NCBI GenBank assembly: GCA_038396585.1 | Contig: CP121691.1 | Span: 2,666,001-2,730,000 of the forward strand | Length of the DNA stretch: 64,000 nt | Direction of reading: 5' to 3' | DNA from: Vallitaleaceae bacterium 9-2 | GTDB lineage: Bacteria > Bacillota > Clostridia > Lachnospirales > Vallitaleaceae | In this document: positions 24,965-34,289 of the stretch, one piece after another | How the letters are laid out: the number at the start of each line of letters is the position of its first letter | Numbering within the stretch: position 1 is the stretch's first letter | Program-made: the position numbers and the translations under genes | The notes under the pieces: model-generated | What the model was told of the DNA's origin: nothing | Seen by the model: the letters and a program-made list of their open reading frames with translations, nothing else | Databases searched by the model: none

Positions 24965-25852
24965 TTATTGATATCTTATGATTCTTTTTACAATCAACAC
25001 TAACAGCAATGTTCCGATAAATACAATCGAAGCACTTGCTGTTGCAATTCCCAATTCAAACTTAAGTACACCTTTTTCAAATGCGTACACAACAACAGAT
25101 GTAACTTCTCTATAAACCGATGAATTGGCTAACAGCAGCGATTGATCAAATGTTCGAAGAGAACCCATAAGAATCATAATCGTCATTATTTTTATTGTCG
25201 GGACTAATGCCGGCAATGAAACATACCTTGACCGTTGAAAAAAATTGGCACCATCTATGCTCGCCGTCTCATACAGTGTCTGATCGACGGTAGATAATCC
25301 TGCAAGATAGATTAATGTCGTATATCCAATATCTTTCCAGACAGTAAGTAATATCAACATCGGTCTTGCGTATTTTTCTGTTGTAAAAAAACCAACAAAA
25401 GTTTCCGTAATCCCTGTTCCTACCAAAAAGGAGTTTACTGCACCTGTAGGGGAAAATAAGTTCAAGAAAATACCGATAATAATGACCCAAGAAAATAAAT
25501 AAGGTACAAAAATCAGCGTTTGAACTGTACGTTTAAACCTTTTAAAGACTAATTCGTTAATCCCTAAAGAGATGATGATAGGTATTGTAACCCCAAAGGT
25601 TACAATACCTATCGATATCTTAAGGGTGTTTGTAATCGTCTTTAAAAAGAACTTATCTTGAACCAGCACTTCATAATTGTCCATACCAATATATCCCATC
25701 GAGCCCATAAGTCCATATTTTTGCATGCTCATTAAAAATCCATTTACCAATGGATAAGCAATAAAGATCAAGAAAAATATAATTGCCGGTGCAATAAAAA
25801 GGTAGAACATTTTCATGCTGATTATTCTTTTTAGTAGACTATGCTTTTTCAT
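24965..25852 (-). CDS. Carbohydrate ABC importer permease, MalF type
   Basis: 295 aa, ATG at 25852 behind AAGGAGA. Six to seven membrane segments and the EAA-like loop LYETASIDGANFFQRSRYVSLPALVP (about 194-219). Partner of the MalG-type permease. It follows the solute-binding protein by 26 bp, the standard order of CUT1 sugar importers. Substrate set by the binding protein; likely a mannose-containing oligosaccharide given GH38 in the same operon. Confidence 0.93.
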   Translation of the reverse strand: MKKHSLLKRIISMKMFYLFIAPAIIFFLIFIAYPLVNGFLMSMQKYGLMGSMGYIGMDNYEVLVQDKFFLKTITNTLKISIGIVTFGVTIPIIISLGINELVFKRFKRTVQTLIFVPYLFSWVIIIGIFLNLFSPTGAVNSFLVGTGITETFVGFFTTEKYARPMLILLTVWKDIGYTTLIYLAGLSTVDQTLYETASIDGANFFQRSRYVSLPALVPTIKIMTIMILMGSLRTFDQSLLLANSSVYREVTSVVVYAFEKGVLKFELGIATASASIVFIGTLLLVLIVKRIIRYQ

Positions 25853-25878
25853 GTTTCTCCTTATATCCTTAAATATCG

Positions 25879-27315
25879 TTAGTCAATTAAGCCGCCATCT
25901 TTAAGTTCTTGTTGCATACCGCTAACTGCTTCTTCACCACTAACCTCACCTTTAATTGCTTTAAATCCCCAATACTCAACAATCTTCTTCGCATCATCCC
26001 ATTGAGCCGGTTGATAAAGCGGTGTGGCATACGCGTTAATGACAACTTCTGCCTCGCTTACACCTGGAAGTGGCGGAAATGGGTGTTCCCAAGTTTTTGA
26101 CTGTACTCTTGGACTTCCATGATCCATATTGTGTTCAGTCCCAATATCTGTCAACGTATATTCCTCTCCTGACACCGTATAGTCATGCCCTTCAATACCT
26201 ATAGTTCCTAAAAGATATCCTTTTTCACTGTTCCAAAACTCTAAGAACTTCACTGCCAAATCCACATTTTCAGCATTTGCAGGAATCGCCCAAAGAGAAG
26301 AATCTCCTCTTGTTAGGATAATCTCTCCATCCTCTGATGGAACTCCGGCATAGCCTTTCATCTCAAATGTTCCAGCTTCATATCGTTCACTTTCTTGGGC
26401 ATTAAACAATCCGACCCAGGCATCCCAATAAGCCATTGTTCCATTCATATCACCAAAGATTAGACTTCGCGCTTCACCCGTTCCATTGGTTTCATAATTT
26501 GGTTCGAAGTACCCTTTTTCATACATTTCATTAAGCCAATCCCACATAGCTGCCGCTTCGTCACTTGCATAAGGCACCGTAAGCTTACCTTCATCTAAAA
26601 CCATGGCATCCTTTAAGCCCCAAGCACTCGCCCATGGCTGAATATCATACAATCCGGCAGTTGCAATCCCCCATGCTCCTTTTTCTTCTTTGCAAAGCTT
26701 CCAATAGTTCTCCCAATCTTCTAATGTAACCGGCGCATCAATACCAAATTCTTTGAGCCAATCTTCGCGTACAATCGCCAATCTTCCACCTTCATATTTT
26801 GATGGTGTTCCATATAACTTTCCATCCATTCTAAACAAATCATATTCCGAAGAAGGAATCACTTGTTCATCAGAAAGCACTGGCGAATCAGCAATTAATT
26901 GTGTCATGTCCATTAGTGCCCCTTGCTCTACTAATAAGGGGATTTTTCCACTTACTGTATAGATAATATCGTATTTTTCTCCTGAACCTAACTTTTGAAG
27001 CAATACATTGTCGTAGTCGGATGCAGGTTTTGTCATTTCCACGTCCACGCCTAATGCTTCTTCAATTGCTGCTACAAATAGTTCATGTTCTTCAGGATTT
27101 TTTCCTCCAACAACATTGGTTAGAATCTTAAGTGTTCTTCCGTCTTCTGCCATCGCATCGTCATCTGTAACTGAACTATCATCCGTTCCAGTTGTCTGCT
27201 CTGTTTGCACATCCTGTTCTTCCCCTGTTGTACCTTGTTGTGTCCCCTCTTCTTTTGAACATGCTGTTAACACCATTAACATTACTAATAACAACGGTAA
27301 AAATCTTCTCATCAT
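25879..27315 (-). CDS. Sugar-binding lipoprotein of the ABC importer
   Basis: 478 aa from the ATG at 27315 (MMRRFLPLLLVMLMVLTACSKEE); AAGGAG lies just ahead. The ATG at 27327 would place that ribosome site inside the gene. Lipobox LTAC gives lipid-anchored Cys near residue 19, then a Thr/Glu/Asp-rich linker and an extracellular solute-binding fold (TLKILTNVVGGKNP..., later DIIYTVSG, WAIPANAENVDLAVKFLEFWNS). First gene of the operon. Upstream are repeats of TTAAGTAT shared with the divergent regulator. Confidence 0.92.
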   Translation of the reverse strand: MMRRFLPLLLVMLMVLTACSKEEGTQQGTTGEEQDVQTEQTTGTDDSSVTDDDAMAEDGRTLKILTNVVGGKNPEEHELFVAAIEEALGVDVEMTKPASDYDNVLLQKLGSGEKYDIIYTVSGKIPLLVEQGALMDMTQLIADSPVLSDEQVIPSSEYDLFRMDGKLYGTPSKYEGGRLAIVREDWLKEFGIDAPVTLEDWENYWKLCKEEKGAWGIATAGLYDIQPWASAWGLKDAMVLDEGKLTVPYASDEAAAMWDWLNEMYEKGYFEPNYETNGTGEARSLIFGDMNGTMAYWDAWVGLFNAQESERYEAGTFEMKGYAGVPSEDGEIILTRGDSSLWAIPANAENVDLAVKFLEFWNSEKGYLLGTIGIEGHDYTVSGEEYTLTDIGTEHNMDHGSPRVQSKTWEHPFPPLPGVSEAEVVINAYATPLYQPAQWDDAKKIVEYWGFKAIKGEVSGEEAVSGMQQELKDGGLID

Positions 27316-27348
27316 ATTCTCCTTCATTCAAATAAAATCTTGGCAATT

Positions 27349-27384
27349 ATTAAGTATGTTTATTCTATATTAGATATACTTAAT
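27349..27384. promoter_or_regulatory. Inverted TTAAGTAT pair, candidate operator of the glycan operon
   Basis: ATTAAGTAT (27349-27357) and its exact reverse complement (27376-27384) lie 27 bp apart (repeat to repeat) upstream of the binding-protein gene. The same word recurs at 27540-27548 over the regulator's promoter. Confidence 0.65.
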
Positions 27385-27512
27385 ATTACCTTGGCTTGTT
27401 TCATGTTTTTACCTGCACATAAATAATACCAATTTTAACGCCTCAAGTCAACATTTTTCGGTAGTTTTTAACATTTGTTTTACCCTTTTTTTACTTTTTA
27501 TTAAAAAAACAG

Positions 27513-27550
27513 TTGAATTATACCTAATTTTGTTTTATAATTAAGTATAC
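27513..27550 (+). promoter_or_regulatory. Promoter of the GntR/LacI-type regulator with overlapping operator word
   Basis: TTGAAT (27513-27518), 17-bp spacer, TATAAT (27536-27541). ATTAAGTATAC (27540-27550) covers the end of the -10 and the start point, which suggests autorepression. Confidence 0.75.
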
Positions 27551-27611
27551 TATTAACAATCTCCTAAAAAAAGCAGTTATAAAAAATATATGATGAAAGG
27601 ATTCGCATGAT

Positions 27612-28733
27612 ATGAGCCAAAAATTTTTATATCTTAAAGTGTATAATGCTATAAAAGAGAAAATTACTAATCAAGAATATCTCCCTAACGAAAAGTTGCC
27701 AACAGAACAAGAGCTCTCTCAACAGCACCAGGTAAGTAAGATTACTGTTAAAAGAGCTTTGCAAATGTTAAGAGATGATGATTATATTTATAGTATCCGT
27801 GGTAGCGGTATTTACGTAATGGGAAGCGATAGTTCACCCCAAAAAAATACGCCTACTCTCCCCCTCACAACAACTGATCATAGCAATATCATTACATTGA
27901 CTATGCCCTTGAATATGAATGAATCCAGTTTTACAGGAACAATTACAGGCGTATCACAGTATTTAGGTGAAGCCGGATATTTTTTAAATGTTCGAACCGG
28001 TTTCAAAACGATCAACGAAGAAAAAGGCATCTTAAATCAGATGTATGATACGAAAGTCGCCGGCATCATTCACTTCCCTCTATTTCCCAATAAAACCATC
28101 AATATTCTTAACAAGCTTTTTATTGAGAACTTTCCTATTATTACATTGGACAGGTATGTCGAGTGTTTACCCATTAGTTCAATTACAACGGATAACTTTA
28201 AGGGCGGCTATGATGCCGTGCATTATCTACTCCGTCTTAATCATGAAAAAATCGGATTCTTATGTGATGTAGGTCTTGAAAAGTTTGTCTCAATTAGAGA
28301 TCGCTACTTAGGCTATTGTCAAGCAATGCGAGAAGGCTCCACTTTAAAAAGCGAATGGATTCACGTAGGTTTTAATCATGGCTATCTTCACAAACATAAC
28401 GAAAAAATCATGTCCAACATCGTTGAAGACTATAAGAAGAATGGCATTACGGCCATTTTTGCCGCTAATGACCGTATCGCATCCTTCTTCATATTATCCG
28501 CTTTAAAACTAGGTTATCAAATTCCTGATGATTTTTCTATTATAGGGTTTGATAATGATACAACCCTTAATACTATTCATTCAAAACAAATCACAACGAT
28601 GAGTCAACAATATGACAAAATCGGAAAACTGGCAGCTCACAACATCGTCAATTTAATTGAAGGAAAAACTGACAACGTCAAAATCACCGTTGAAGCTAAA
28701 CTTATCGAAAAAGAAACCTGTATCAAAAGATAA
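27612..28733 (+). CDS. GntR-type DNA-binding domain fused to LacI-type sensor (AraR-like) regulator
   Basis: 373 aa. Residues 1-70 are a GntR winged helix (YLKVYNAIKEKITNQEYLPNEKLPTEQELSQQHQVSKITVKRALQML). From about 95 a periplasmic-binding-protein sensor of the LacI class follows (GIIHFPLFPN, ITTDNFKGGYDAVHYLL, AIFAANDRIASFFILSALKLGYQIPDDFSIIGFDND). This combination is the AraR type, a sugar-responsive repressor. Divergent from the GH38/ABC operon; repeats of TTAAGTAT flank both promoters, so it most likely represses the operon until a sugar from the imported glycan binds. Ends 2 bp from the convergent acyltransferase gene. Confidence 0.93.
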   Translation: MSQKFLYLKVYNAIKEKITNQEYLPNEKLPTEQELSQQHQVSKITVKRALQMLRDDDYIYSIRGSGIYVMGSDSSPQKNTPTLPLTTTDHSNIITLTMPLNMNESSFTGTITGVSQYLGEAGYFLNVRTGFKTINEEKGILNQMYDTKVAGIIHFPLFPNKTINILNKLFIENFPIITLDRYVECLPISSITTDNFKGGYDAVHYLLRLNHEKIGFLCDVGLEKFVSIRDRYLGYCQAMREGSTLKSEWIHVGFNHGYLHKHNEKIMSNIVEDYKKNGITAIFAANDRIASFFILSALKLGYQIPDDFSIIGFDNDTTLNTIHSKQITTMSQQYDKIGKLAAHNIVNLIEGKTDNVKITVEAKLIEKETCIKR

Positions 28734-28735
28734 GT

Positions 28736-29851
28736 CTATAGATCGACCATATCAAAAAATAGAGGATTTGCCTGTTCTTGAACATAACATTTTTCAAGGA
28801 AATGATCGCTTATTCGTTCGCCCACATCATCGGTTAACTGATATGTCTCCCACCCATTTTCCTCTTCAACAAGCCAATGGATTCTATACGTGCATGTCGT
28901 TGTATCCATTACAACGGTCTTAATGGTTCCAAAAAAAGCATCATAAAAGCGAGAAGATAATCCCTTCGGATACCTATCCAAAAATAGGGTTGTTATCTCT
29001 TCTTCCCGAAAGCTTTTTTGGCTTTCCATAAAACTTTCTATTGCCTGCAGGCGAACGACGGAATTTTTCATAGCAAACGGTTCGTATTTTTTAAAAGAAT
29101 CAATAGCAATATGGTTTGTCCCACACAAATATTGTTTTGAGTGTTTTGCATCCATCTTTTCATAGGCAGTTTTACCGTCCATGGTCTCAAAAATACACCC
29201 CTGCCCATGTGCATCTGCCAAATAGAGATTAATATTGTATGCAATCGGCATCTTTTGAACCAAAGCCAAGGCTTCCTCCACATTTTTACAATTTTCCAAC
29301 ACACTTCGAATGACCGCCCAAAACTGCAAACCCTTGATTTTTGGTCGCCGCATTCCACTCATATTACTTACAGGCAGGCCGCAAGAGGACATTGACACCG
29401 CCAACCCACATTCATTGATCCCTTCACTTCTTCCAAAAAGAACAACACTACCTCCAATATGTGCATATTTTCCTTCCGGTCTTGTCTCAAGCACCATAAG
29501 GTCTTCATGTTCCAAATCAAATTCATAATTTCTAAAAAGTTTTGTATGTCCATCTTCCATCATATTCCCTGCAACAATAAGCCCTGAACATCTTGGTATC
29601 AGATACGTCATCCACGTATATGCAATATCTCGCATTGGCACTTGACATGCTTTTGCAAACCCTTTCAGTTCACTGACGATTCCCGGACAATACTCTTCGT
29701 ATAACGTAAGTGCTTCATCAAGCTCTTCTTCACCAAAATTTTTCGGTGCAGCTGCAAGCCCCGGTTTCTTATTTGTTTTTAATGCCATTTGGCGTCCTAT
29801 CTGTTCATATGTTCCCTCAAGCGTAAAATAAGATATGTTTTTCGTCTTCAT
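28736..29851 (-). CDS. C45-family autoproteolytic acyltransferase/hydrolase (isopenicillin N acyltransferase-like)
   Basis: 371 aa, ATG at 29851 behind AAAGGAG. The N-terminal nucleophile family mark is LIPRCSGLIVAG (about 102-113), where the Cys becomes the new N-terminus after self-cleavage. KLFRNYEFDLEH, GINECGLAVSMSSCGLP and the Asn-rich NINLYLADA segment are typical. Members hydrolyse or transfer amide-linked acyl groups on peptides and beta-lactam-like compounds. No signal peptide. It stands alone, 2 bp from the convergent regulator's stop, so transcripts must overlap or terminate inside the neighbour. Substrate unknown. Confidence 0.87.
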   Translation of the reverse strand: MKTKNISYFTLEGTYEQIGRQMALKTNKKPGLAAAPKNFGEEELDEALTLYEEYCPGIVSELKGFAKACQVPMRDIAYTWMTYLIPRCSGLIVAGNMMEDGHTKLFRNYEFDLEHEDLMVLETRPEGKYAHIGGSVVLFGRSEGINECGLAVSMSSCGLPVSNMSGMRRPKIKGLQFWAVIRSVLENCKNVEEALALVQKMPIAYNINLYLADAHGQGCIFETMDGKTAYEKMDAKHSKQYLCGTNHIAIDSFKKYEPFAMKNSVVRLQAIESFMESQKSFREEEITTLFLDRYPKGLSSRFYDAFFGTIKTVVMDTTTCTYRIHWLVEEENGWETYQLTDDVGERISDHFLEKCYVQEQANPLFFDMVDL

Positions 29852-29930
29852 AGAATTCTCCTTTCTTATGCCTCCATTCTATAACGAAACCCATATCCTA
29901 TCTTGTCATTCTTTGCTTTTATATGTCCCA

Positions 29931-30791
29931 TTATTTTTCTATCTTCTTCACCGGCAGCCATATCTCACATGTATAATTTATATCGTTAATATCGCCTGGC
30001 TTATACACTTCAATATTATAGCCTGCACTAATCTCATATACTTTGTTGCCTGGCAGCCACTCATTAAAAATACGCGTGTTAAGGGATTGTAGCGATGTAG
30101 GCATTGGGCCTATACAAGAAAACTTAACCCACTCTAATGCAGGAATTTCAAGAATTTCCCATTCATTATTGACATGCGCCGCATCAAAATCACCTGCAAT
30201 ATAATACTCAAACATTTGTCCATTTTTTCCTGCATCAACACTAATGCCATATTTCCCCATATTAACTGTAGTTTCTAGGCATTGTTTTTGGTACTGCTTC
30301 TGCCATTTTCCCCAATACTTCGGCACTTCATCAAAAGCATTTTCATAGGTGAAGCGCTGCTTAATTCCCATCACTTTAAAGGCTTTAATTGTCTCTAAGG
30401 TGTACTCAAGCTTTGTTCCTCCTTTGACAAAAACACTGATTTCAATGGGATGAAAGGTTTTAATTTTATATGGCTGTTTTTTCAATTTCATTGGCGACAA
30501 GCCATGAAAACGTGTGAATGCTTTCGAAAAACTCTCCGGTGTCTCATAGCCATATCGATAAGCCACATCGATGACTTTTTCTTTTCCCTCGATTAGGTCA
30601 ATTGCAGCTAGGTACAGTCGCCTATTCCTAATATACTCACCCATTGCATATCCTGTCATAATGTGAAATGCTTTTTGAAAATAAAATGGTGAGATATGAA
30701 CATGGTTTGCGAGCGCATCCGCTGACAAGTCTGTATACATGTTCTTTTCAATATATTCAATCGATTCTTTTAATGCTTTTGTCCATTCCAT
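29931..30791 (-). CDS. AraC-family regulator with GyrI-like effector domain
   Basis: 286 aa, ATG at 30791 behind AGAAGGT. Two helix-turn-helix motifs fill residues 5-105 (LSADALANHVHISPFYFQKAFHIMTGYAMGEYIRNRRLYLAA; VIDVAYRYGYETPESFSKAFTRFHGLSP). A GyrI/SOUL-like ligand domain covers about 120-285. This Rob/BmrR-style layout senses small molecules or drugs. It shares direction with the AHSA1 gene 63 bp upstream and may be cotranscribed. Confidence 0.9.
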   Translation of the reverse strand: MEWTKALKESIEYIEKNMYTDLSADALANHVHISPFYFQKAFHIMTGYAMGEYIRNRRLYLAAIDLIEGKEKVIDVAYRYGYETPESFSKAFTRFHGLSPMKLKKQPYKIKTFHPIEISVFVKGGTKLEYTLETIKAFKVMGIKQRFTYENAFDEVPKYWGKWQKQYQKQCLETTVNMGKYGISVDAGKNGQMFEYYIAGDFDAAHVNNEWEILEIPALEWVKFSCIGPMPTSLQSLNTRIFNEWLPGNKVYEISAGYNIEVYKPGDINDINYTCEIWLPVKKIEK

Positions 30792-30854
30792 ACCTTCTAC
30801 GTCCCTATCACTTTTTCTAGATCCGAAATATTGATTTTCTTCATTATTCTCTTC

Positions 30855-31265
30855 CTACGCTTGCTCTACATATTTTTTGAATTGGTTCAGTATTGCCTGC
30901 CATCCTTGCTGCTGCAAATCAGCAGATAATGTATCTTCAACATCAAATACTTGTCTAACTAAAACCCCGTCTCGTCCTATTTCAAAAGTTGTTGTCACTT
31001 TTCTTTGATCTTCCAAGACATATACAATGCATGTGTTTTGTTCGATTTGTGTGAATTCCCCTGCAAAATCAAAGCCAACACTTTCATCTTTCGCTTCCAT
31101 CCTATAGATAAAGCGCTTTCCAATCTCAAGGTTTTGTTCTACCCATGGAACCCACCAATCTTCACTCGCAAAATACCATTGCTTTATATGTTCAGCCTTC
31201 GTCCATTTTAGCCAAACCGTTTCTATATCACTATTAATAATTACTTCTACTGCTATTGTATCCAT
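30855..31265 (-). CDS. SRPBCC/AHSA1-family protein
   Basis: 136 aa from the ATG at 31265 (MDTIAVEVIINSDIETVW) behind AGGAGG; an in-frame start at 31292 lies upstream of that site and is rejected. The pattern VWLKWTKAEHIKQWYFASEDWWVP and the terminal GWQAILNQFKKYVEQ are those of AHSA1/START-like proteins that bind hydrophobic ligands. Function in the cell unknown; cotranscription with the AraC gene is likely. Confidence 0.88.
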   Translation of the reverse strand: MDTIAVEVIINSDIETVWLKWTKAEHIKQWYFASEDWWVPWVEQNLEIGKRFIYRMEAKDESVGFDFAGEFTQIEQNTCIVYVLEDQRKVTTTFEIGRDGVLVRQVFDVEDTLSADLQQQGWQAILNQFKKYVEQA

Positions 31266-31360
31266 AATTTTCCTCCTAATGATATGATCCAATTAAAAAT
31301 ACTGTTACTCTAATTATAACTCAAGTGAAAATCCTTATCAATGCTATACCTTTGAGGATT

Positions 31361-31387
31361 AAAAAAAGAGCGGTATTCGCTCTTTTT
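31361..31387 (-). terminator. Terminator downstream of nrdG
   Basis: AAAAAGAGCG pairs exactly with CGCTCTTTTT around GTATT, with A and T runs on both sides, so it can work in both directions. It lies 8 bp after the nrdG stop. Confidence 0.9.
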
Positions 31388-31394
31388 CCCTATA

Positions 31395-31874
31395 CTACAT
31401 ATGAATGATGCGCTGATTACTTGATCCCCTAAACTGTAAGCCAATCTCACTTAGCTCACTCATGAACGGTCCATCCACAACAACATCTACCATTGATAAT
31501 AATTCATCTGTATATGCTGTGTATTTTCTTCCGCCTTTTATTAAATCCTGATCCAACAGATATCCCGTATATAGCCAGATTGTCTTGTTCGAGAATCTAT
31601 GTTTAACCTCTTTGAATATAGCTAATAACGCCTCTTGATTTTCCGGCTCCATAGGCTCACCCCCAAGAACCGTCATTCCGCTGATATAACCGGGTCTTAA
31701 GCTTTCAATCATTTGCTCTACAACTTCATCCGTTAATACTTGCCCATAATTAAAATTCCAAGTTTCTCTATTAAAACAGCCTTTGCATCCTACTCGACAC
31801 CCGGATACAAATAACGAAGTCCGTATCCCTTCACCATTGGCAATGTCATTGTATTTAATCTTTCCATAATGCAT
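31395..31874 (-). CDS. nrdG: Anaerobic ribonucleotide reductase activase
   Basis: 159 aa radical-SAM protein. The Fe-S cluster motif is SGCRVGCKGCFN (C-x3-C-x2-C, about residues 26-36), followed by a glycine-rich SAM region (VLGGEPMEPENQEALL). It uses SAM to install the glycyl radical on NrdD. Its ATG overlaps the nrdD stop (TAATG), so the two are translationally coupled. 159 aa is normal for NrdG. Confidence 0.96.
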   Translation of the reverse strand: MHYGKIKYNDIANGEGIRTSLFVSGCRVGCKGCFNRETWNFNYGQVLTDEVVEQMIESLRPGYISGMTVLGGEPMEPENQEALLAIFKEVKHRFSNKTIWLYTGYLLDQDLIKGGRKYTAYTDELLSMVDVVVDGPFMSELSEIGLQFRGSSNQRIIHM

Positions 31875-34024
31875 TATAAATGTAACACTCTTTCTTTAAT
31901 CTCTTGTGTCCGTCCTTGATTCCAAAACTGAGTTCCTATATACCCACAAGTTCTTCTGGTAACTGACATATGGTCTTGGTCTGTATTCCCACAATTTGGA
32001 CACTTCCACAATAATTTTTCTTCCGATTCAACGATTTCTATCTCACCATCAAATCCACACTTATGGCAATAATCCGACTTCGTGTTAAGCTCTGCATACA
32101 TGATATTTTCATAAATATATTGCATCACAGAAATCACCGCCGGGATATTATTTAGCATGTTTGGAACTTCAACATATGAAATCGCTCCTCCCGGACTAAG
32201 CTCTTGGAATTTTGATTCAAAACCTAATTTGGTAAAGGCATCGATTTCTTCTGTTACATGCACATGATATGAATTCGTTATATAATTTTTATCGGTAATC
32301 CCATCAATAATGCCAAATCTTTCTTTTAACGCTTTTGCGAACTTATATGTCGTTGATTCTAAAGGTGTCCCATATACACTAAAATCAATATTGTGCTTCG
32401 CCTTCCATCTTGCACAGGCATCATTCATATATTGCATAACAGACAACGCAAAAGGTTCTGCGGAAGTATCTGTATGGGAACGTCCCGTCATATATTTTAC
32501 ACATTCATATAATCCTGCAAACCCTAAAGAAATAGTTGAATATCCTCCAAATAGCAGATGATCAATCGTCTCTCCTTTTTCCAAACGTGCAAGCGCACCG
32601 TATTGCCATAAGATTGGAGCAACATCAGATTTTGTTCCTTTTAATCTATTGTGTCGAGCTAATAAGCCTCGATAACACAAATCCAACCGTTCATCAAAGA
32701 GCTTCCAAAACTTTACCAAATCCCCGCCAGAGCTTAGTGCCAAGTCTACAAGGTTTAAAGTCACTACCCCTTGATTAAAACGCCCATAATATTTTGGCTT
32801 TCCATTTTCATCTTTATAAGGTGTTAAAAATGACCGACATCCCATACACGTATAGACATCACCATTTTTTAATTCACGCATTTTCTTTTCAGAAATATAA
32901 TCCGGTACCATACGCTTGGCAGTACATTTAGCCGCTAATTGGGTGATTTCAAAGTATTTTGAGCCTTCTGTAATATTATTTTCTGATAGAACATAGATTA
33001 GCTTAGGAAACGCAGGTGTCGTCCAAACCCCTTTTTCATTTTTCACGCCTTTAATACGTTGTTTGAGCATTTCTTCAATAATCAACGACAAATCATCACG
33101 CAAGCGTCCGTCTTCAACTTCATTAAGATACATAAACAGGGTAACAAAAGGTGCCTGTCCATTCGTTGTCATTAAGGTAATAATCTGATACTGAATCATC
33201 TGAACACCACGGTTAATCTCTTCTTTTAATCGTTTGTGCACCAGCGCATTAAACTTCTCGCTCTCCAGCACAACCCCTGCTATATTCATTTCATTTTCTA
33301 TGTCCAGCATGATTTTTTTCCTTGAAATATCCACAAAGGGCGCTAGATGACTTAACGATATTGATTGTCCGCCATATTGTGTGCTGGCTACCTGAGCAAT
33401 GATTTGTGTTGTTATATTACATGCTGTAGCAAAACTATGTGGCTTTTCTATCATCGTTCCACTAATAACTGTACCATTTTGCAGCATATCTTCCAGATTC
33501 ACTAAGTCACAGTTATGCATATGTTGCGCAAAATAATCTGTATCATGAAAATGAATAAGCCCTTCATCATGCGCTTTAGAAATATCTTCTTCTAATAAAA
33601 ATCTTCTCGTTACATCTTTACTGACTTCTCCAGCCATATAATCTCTTTGAACTGAAACGACTGTAGGATTTTTATTGGAGTTTTCTTCCTTGATTTCTTC
33701 ATTTTTAGTCTCAATCAATGTTAGAATCTGTTCATCTGTCGAGTTCGATTTACGAACTAGATCTCTCTTATATCGATATTTTATATAGGTTTTTGCAACT
33801 TTAAAAGCACCCTTGTCTAACAAAGCATCTTCAACACTATCTTGAATCGTCTCTACGTGTGTTCCTTCTACGACTTTTGCTGCAACTTTACCTGCAATGT
33901 TTTTTATATCCTCAGCCTGAAGCTGGTGCTCTTGCTCTACTTCTTTATTTGCTCCGGCAATGGCTGCTATGATTTTAGTAATATCAAATACTGCGTTGTT
34001 CCCATTTCGTTTTAAAATATTCAT
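31874..34024 (-). CDS. nrdD: Anaerobic (class III) ribonucleoside-triphosphate reductase
   Basis: 716 aa from the ATG at 34024 (MNILKRNGNNAVFDI) behind GGAGA; an upstream start at 34084 lies within the NrdR-box palindrome and is unlikely. An ATP-cone occupies about 1-95 (allosteric control). The catalytic barrel holds the Cys residues of THDTDYFAQH-type and VYTCMGCRSFL segments. A zinc site follows (CHKCGF and CPNCG), then the C-terminal glycyl-radical loop RRTCGYIGTQFWNQGR. Makes deoxynucleotides from NTPs without oxygen, which supports an anaerobic lifestyle. Confidence 0.96.
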   Translation of the reverse strand: MNILKRNGNNAVFDITKIIAAIAGANKEVEQEHQLQAEDIKNIAGKVAAKVVEGTHVETIQDSVEDALLDKGAFKVAKTYIKYRYKRDLVRKSNSTDEQILTLIETKNEEIKEENSNKNPTVVSVQRDYMAGEVSKDVTRRFLLEEDISKAHDEGLIHFHDTDYFAQHMHNCDLVNLEDMLQNGTVISGTMIEKPHSFATACNITTQIIAQVASTQYGGQSISLSHLAPFVDISRKKIMLDIENEMNIAGVVLESEKFNALVHKRLKEEINRGVQMIQYQIITLMTTNGQAPFVTLFMYLNEVEDGRLRDDLSLIIEEMLKQRIKGVKNEKGVWTTPAFPKLIYVLSENNITEGSKYFEITQLAAKCTAKRMVPDYISEKKMRELKNGDVYTCMGCRSFLTPYKDENGKPKYYGRFNQGVVTLNLVDLALSSGGDLVKFWKLFDERLDLCYRGLLARHNRLKGTKSDVAPILWQYGALARLEKGETIDHLLFGGYSTISLGFAGLYECVKYMTGRSHTDTSAEPFALSVMQYMNDACARWKAKHNIDFSVYGTPLESTTYKFAKALKERFGIIDGITDKNYITNSYHVHVTEEIDAFTKLGFESKFQELSPGGAISYVEVPNMLNNIPAVISVMQYIYENIMYAELNTKSDYCHKCGFDGEIEIVESEEKLLWKCPNCGNTDQDHMSVTRRTCGYIGTQFWNQGRTQEIKERVLHL

Positions 34025-34064
34025 AATCTTCTCCGTTTTAAATAATTGATTTTTTGGGACATGC

Positions 34065-34080
34065 ACACTACATATAGTGT
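34065..34080. promoter_or_regulatory. NrdR box 1 within a 30-bp palindrome
   Basis: ACACTACATATAGTGT matches the NrdR consensus (acaCwatATatwGtgt). It is the core of a longer perfect palindrome, 34058-34087, with 13-bp arms and a CATA centre, just upstream of nrdD. Confidence 0.8.
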
Positions 34081-34137
34081 GCATGTCTTCATTTACCCCC
34101 GATAATTTGTGTTTTACATTGTCACGTTACCTACTAT

Positions 34138-34153
34138 ATACTAAATATAGTTT
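34138..34153. promoter_or_regulatory. NrdR-like box 2
   Basis: ATACTAAATATAGTTT matches about 13 of 16 consensus positions. Centre-to-centre distance to box 1 is 73 bp, close to seven helical turns; known pairs usually lie about three turns apart. Confidence 0.55.
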
Positions 34154-34289
34154 TGATTCAAGTCCTTATAAAAAAATGTTTAAATTTTTTTTGCCCTATT
34201 CCAAGTATCCATTATTTTATGGTTATAAGTGCATGCATTATACCAATAAAATGGAATAGCTAGAAATCATCTCATCGAAGAATTAATCC

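Noticed and set aside
28733-28736. Convergent genes 2 bp apart as overlapping-transcript regulation
   Set aside because: Striking, but tight convergent ends are common in bacteria and no terminator or antisense promoter supports more.
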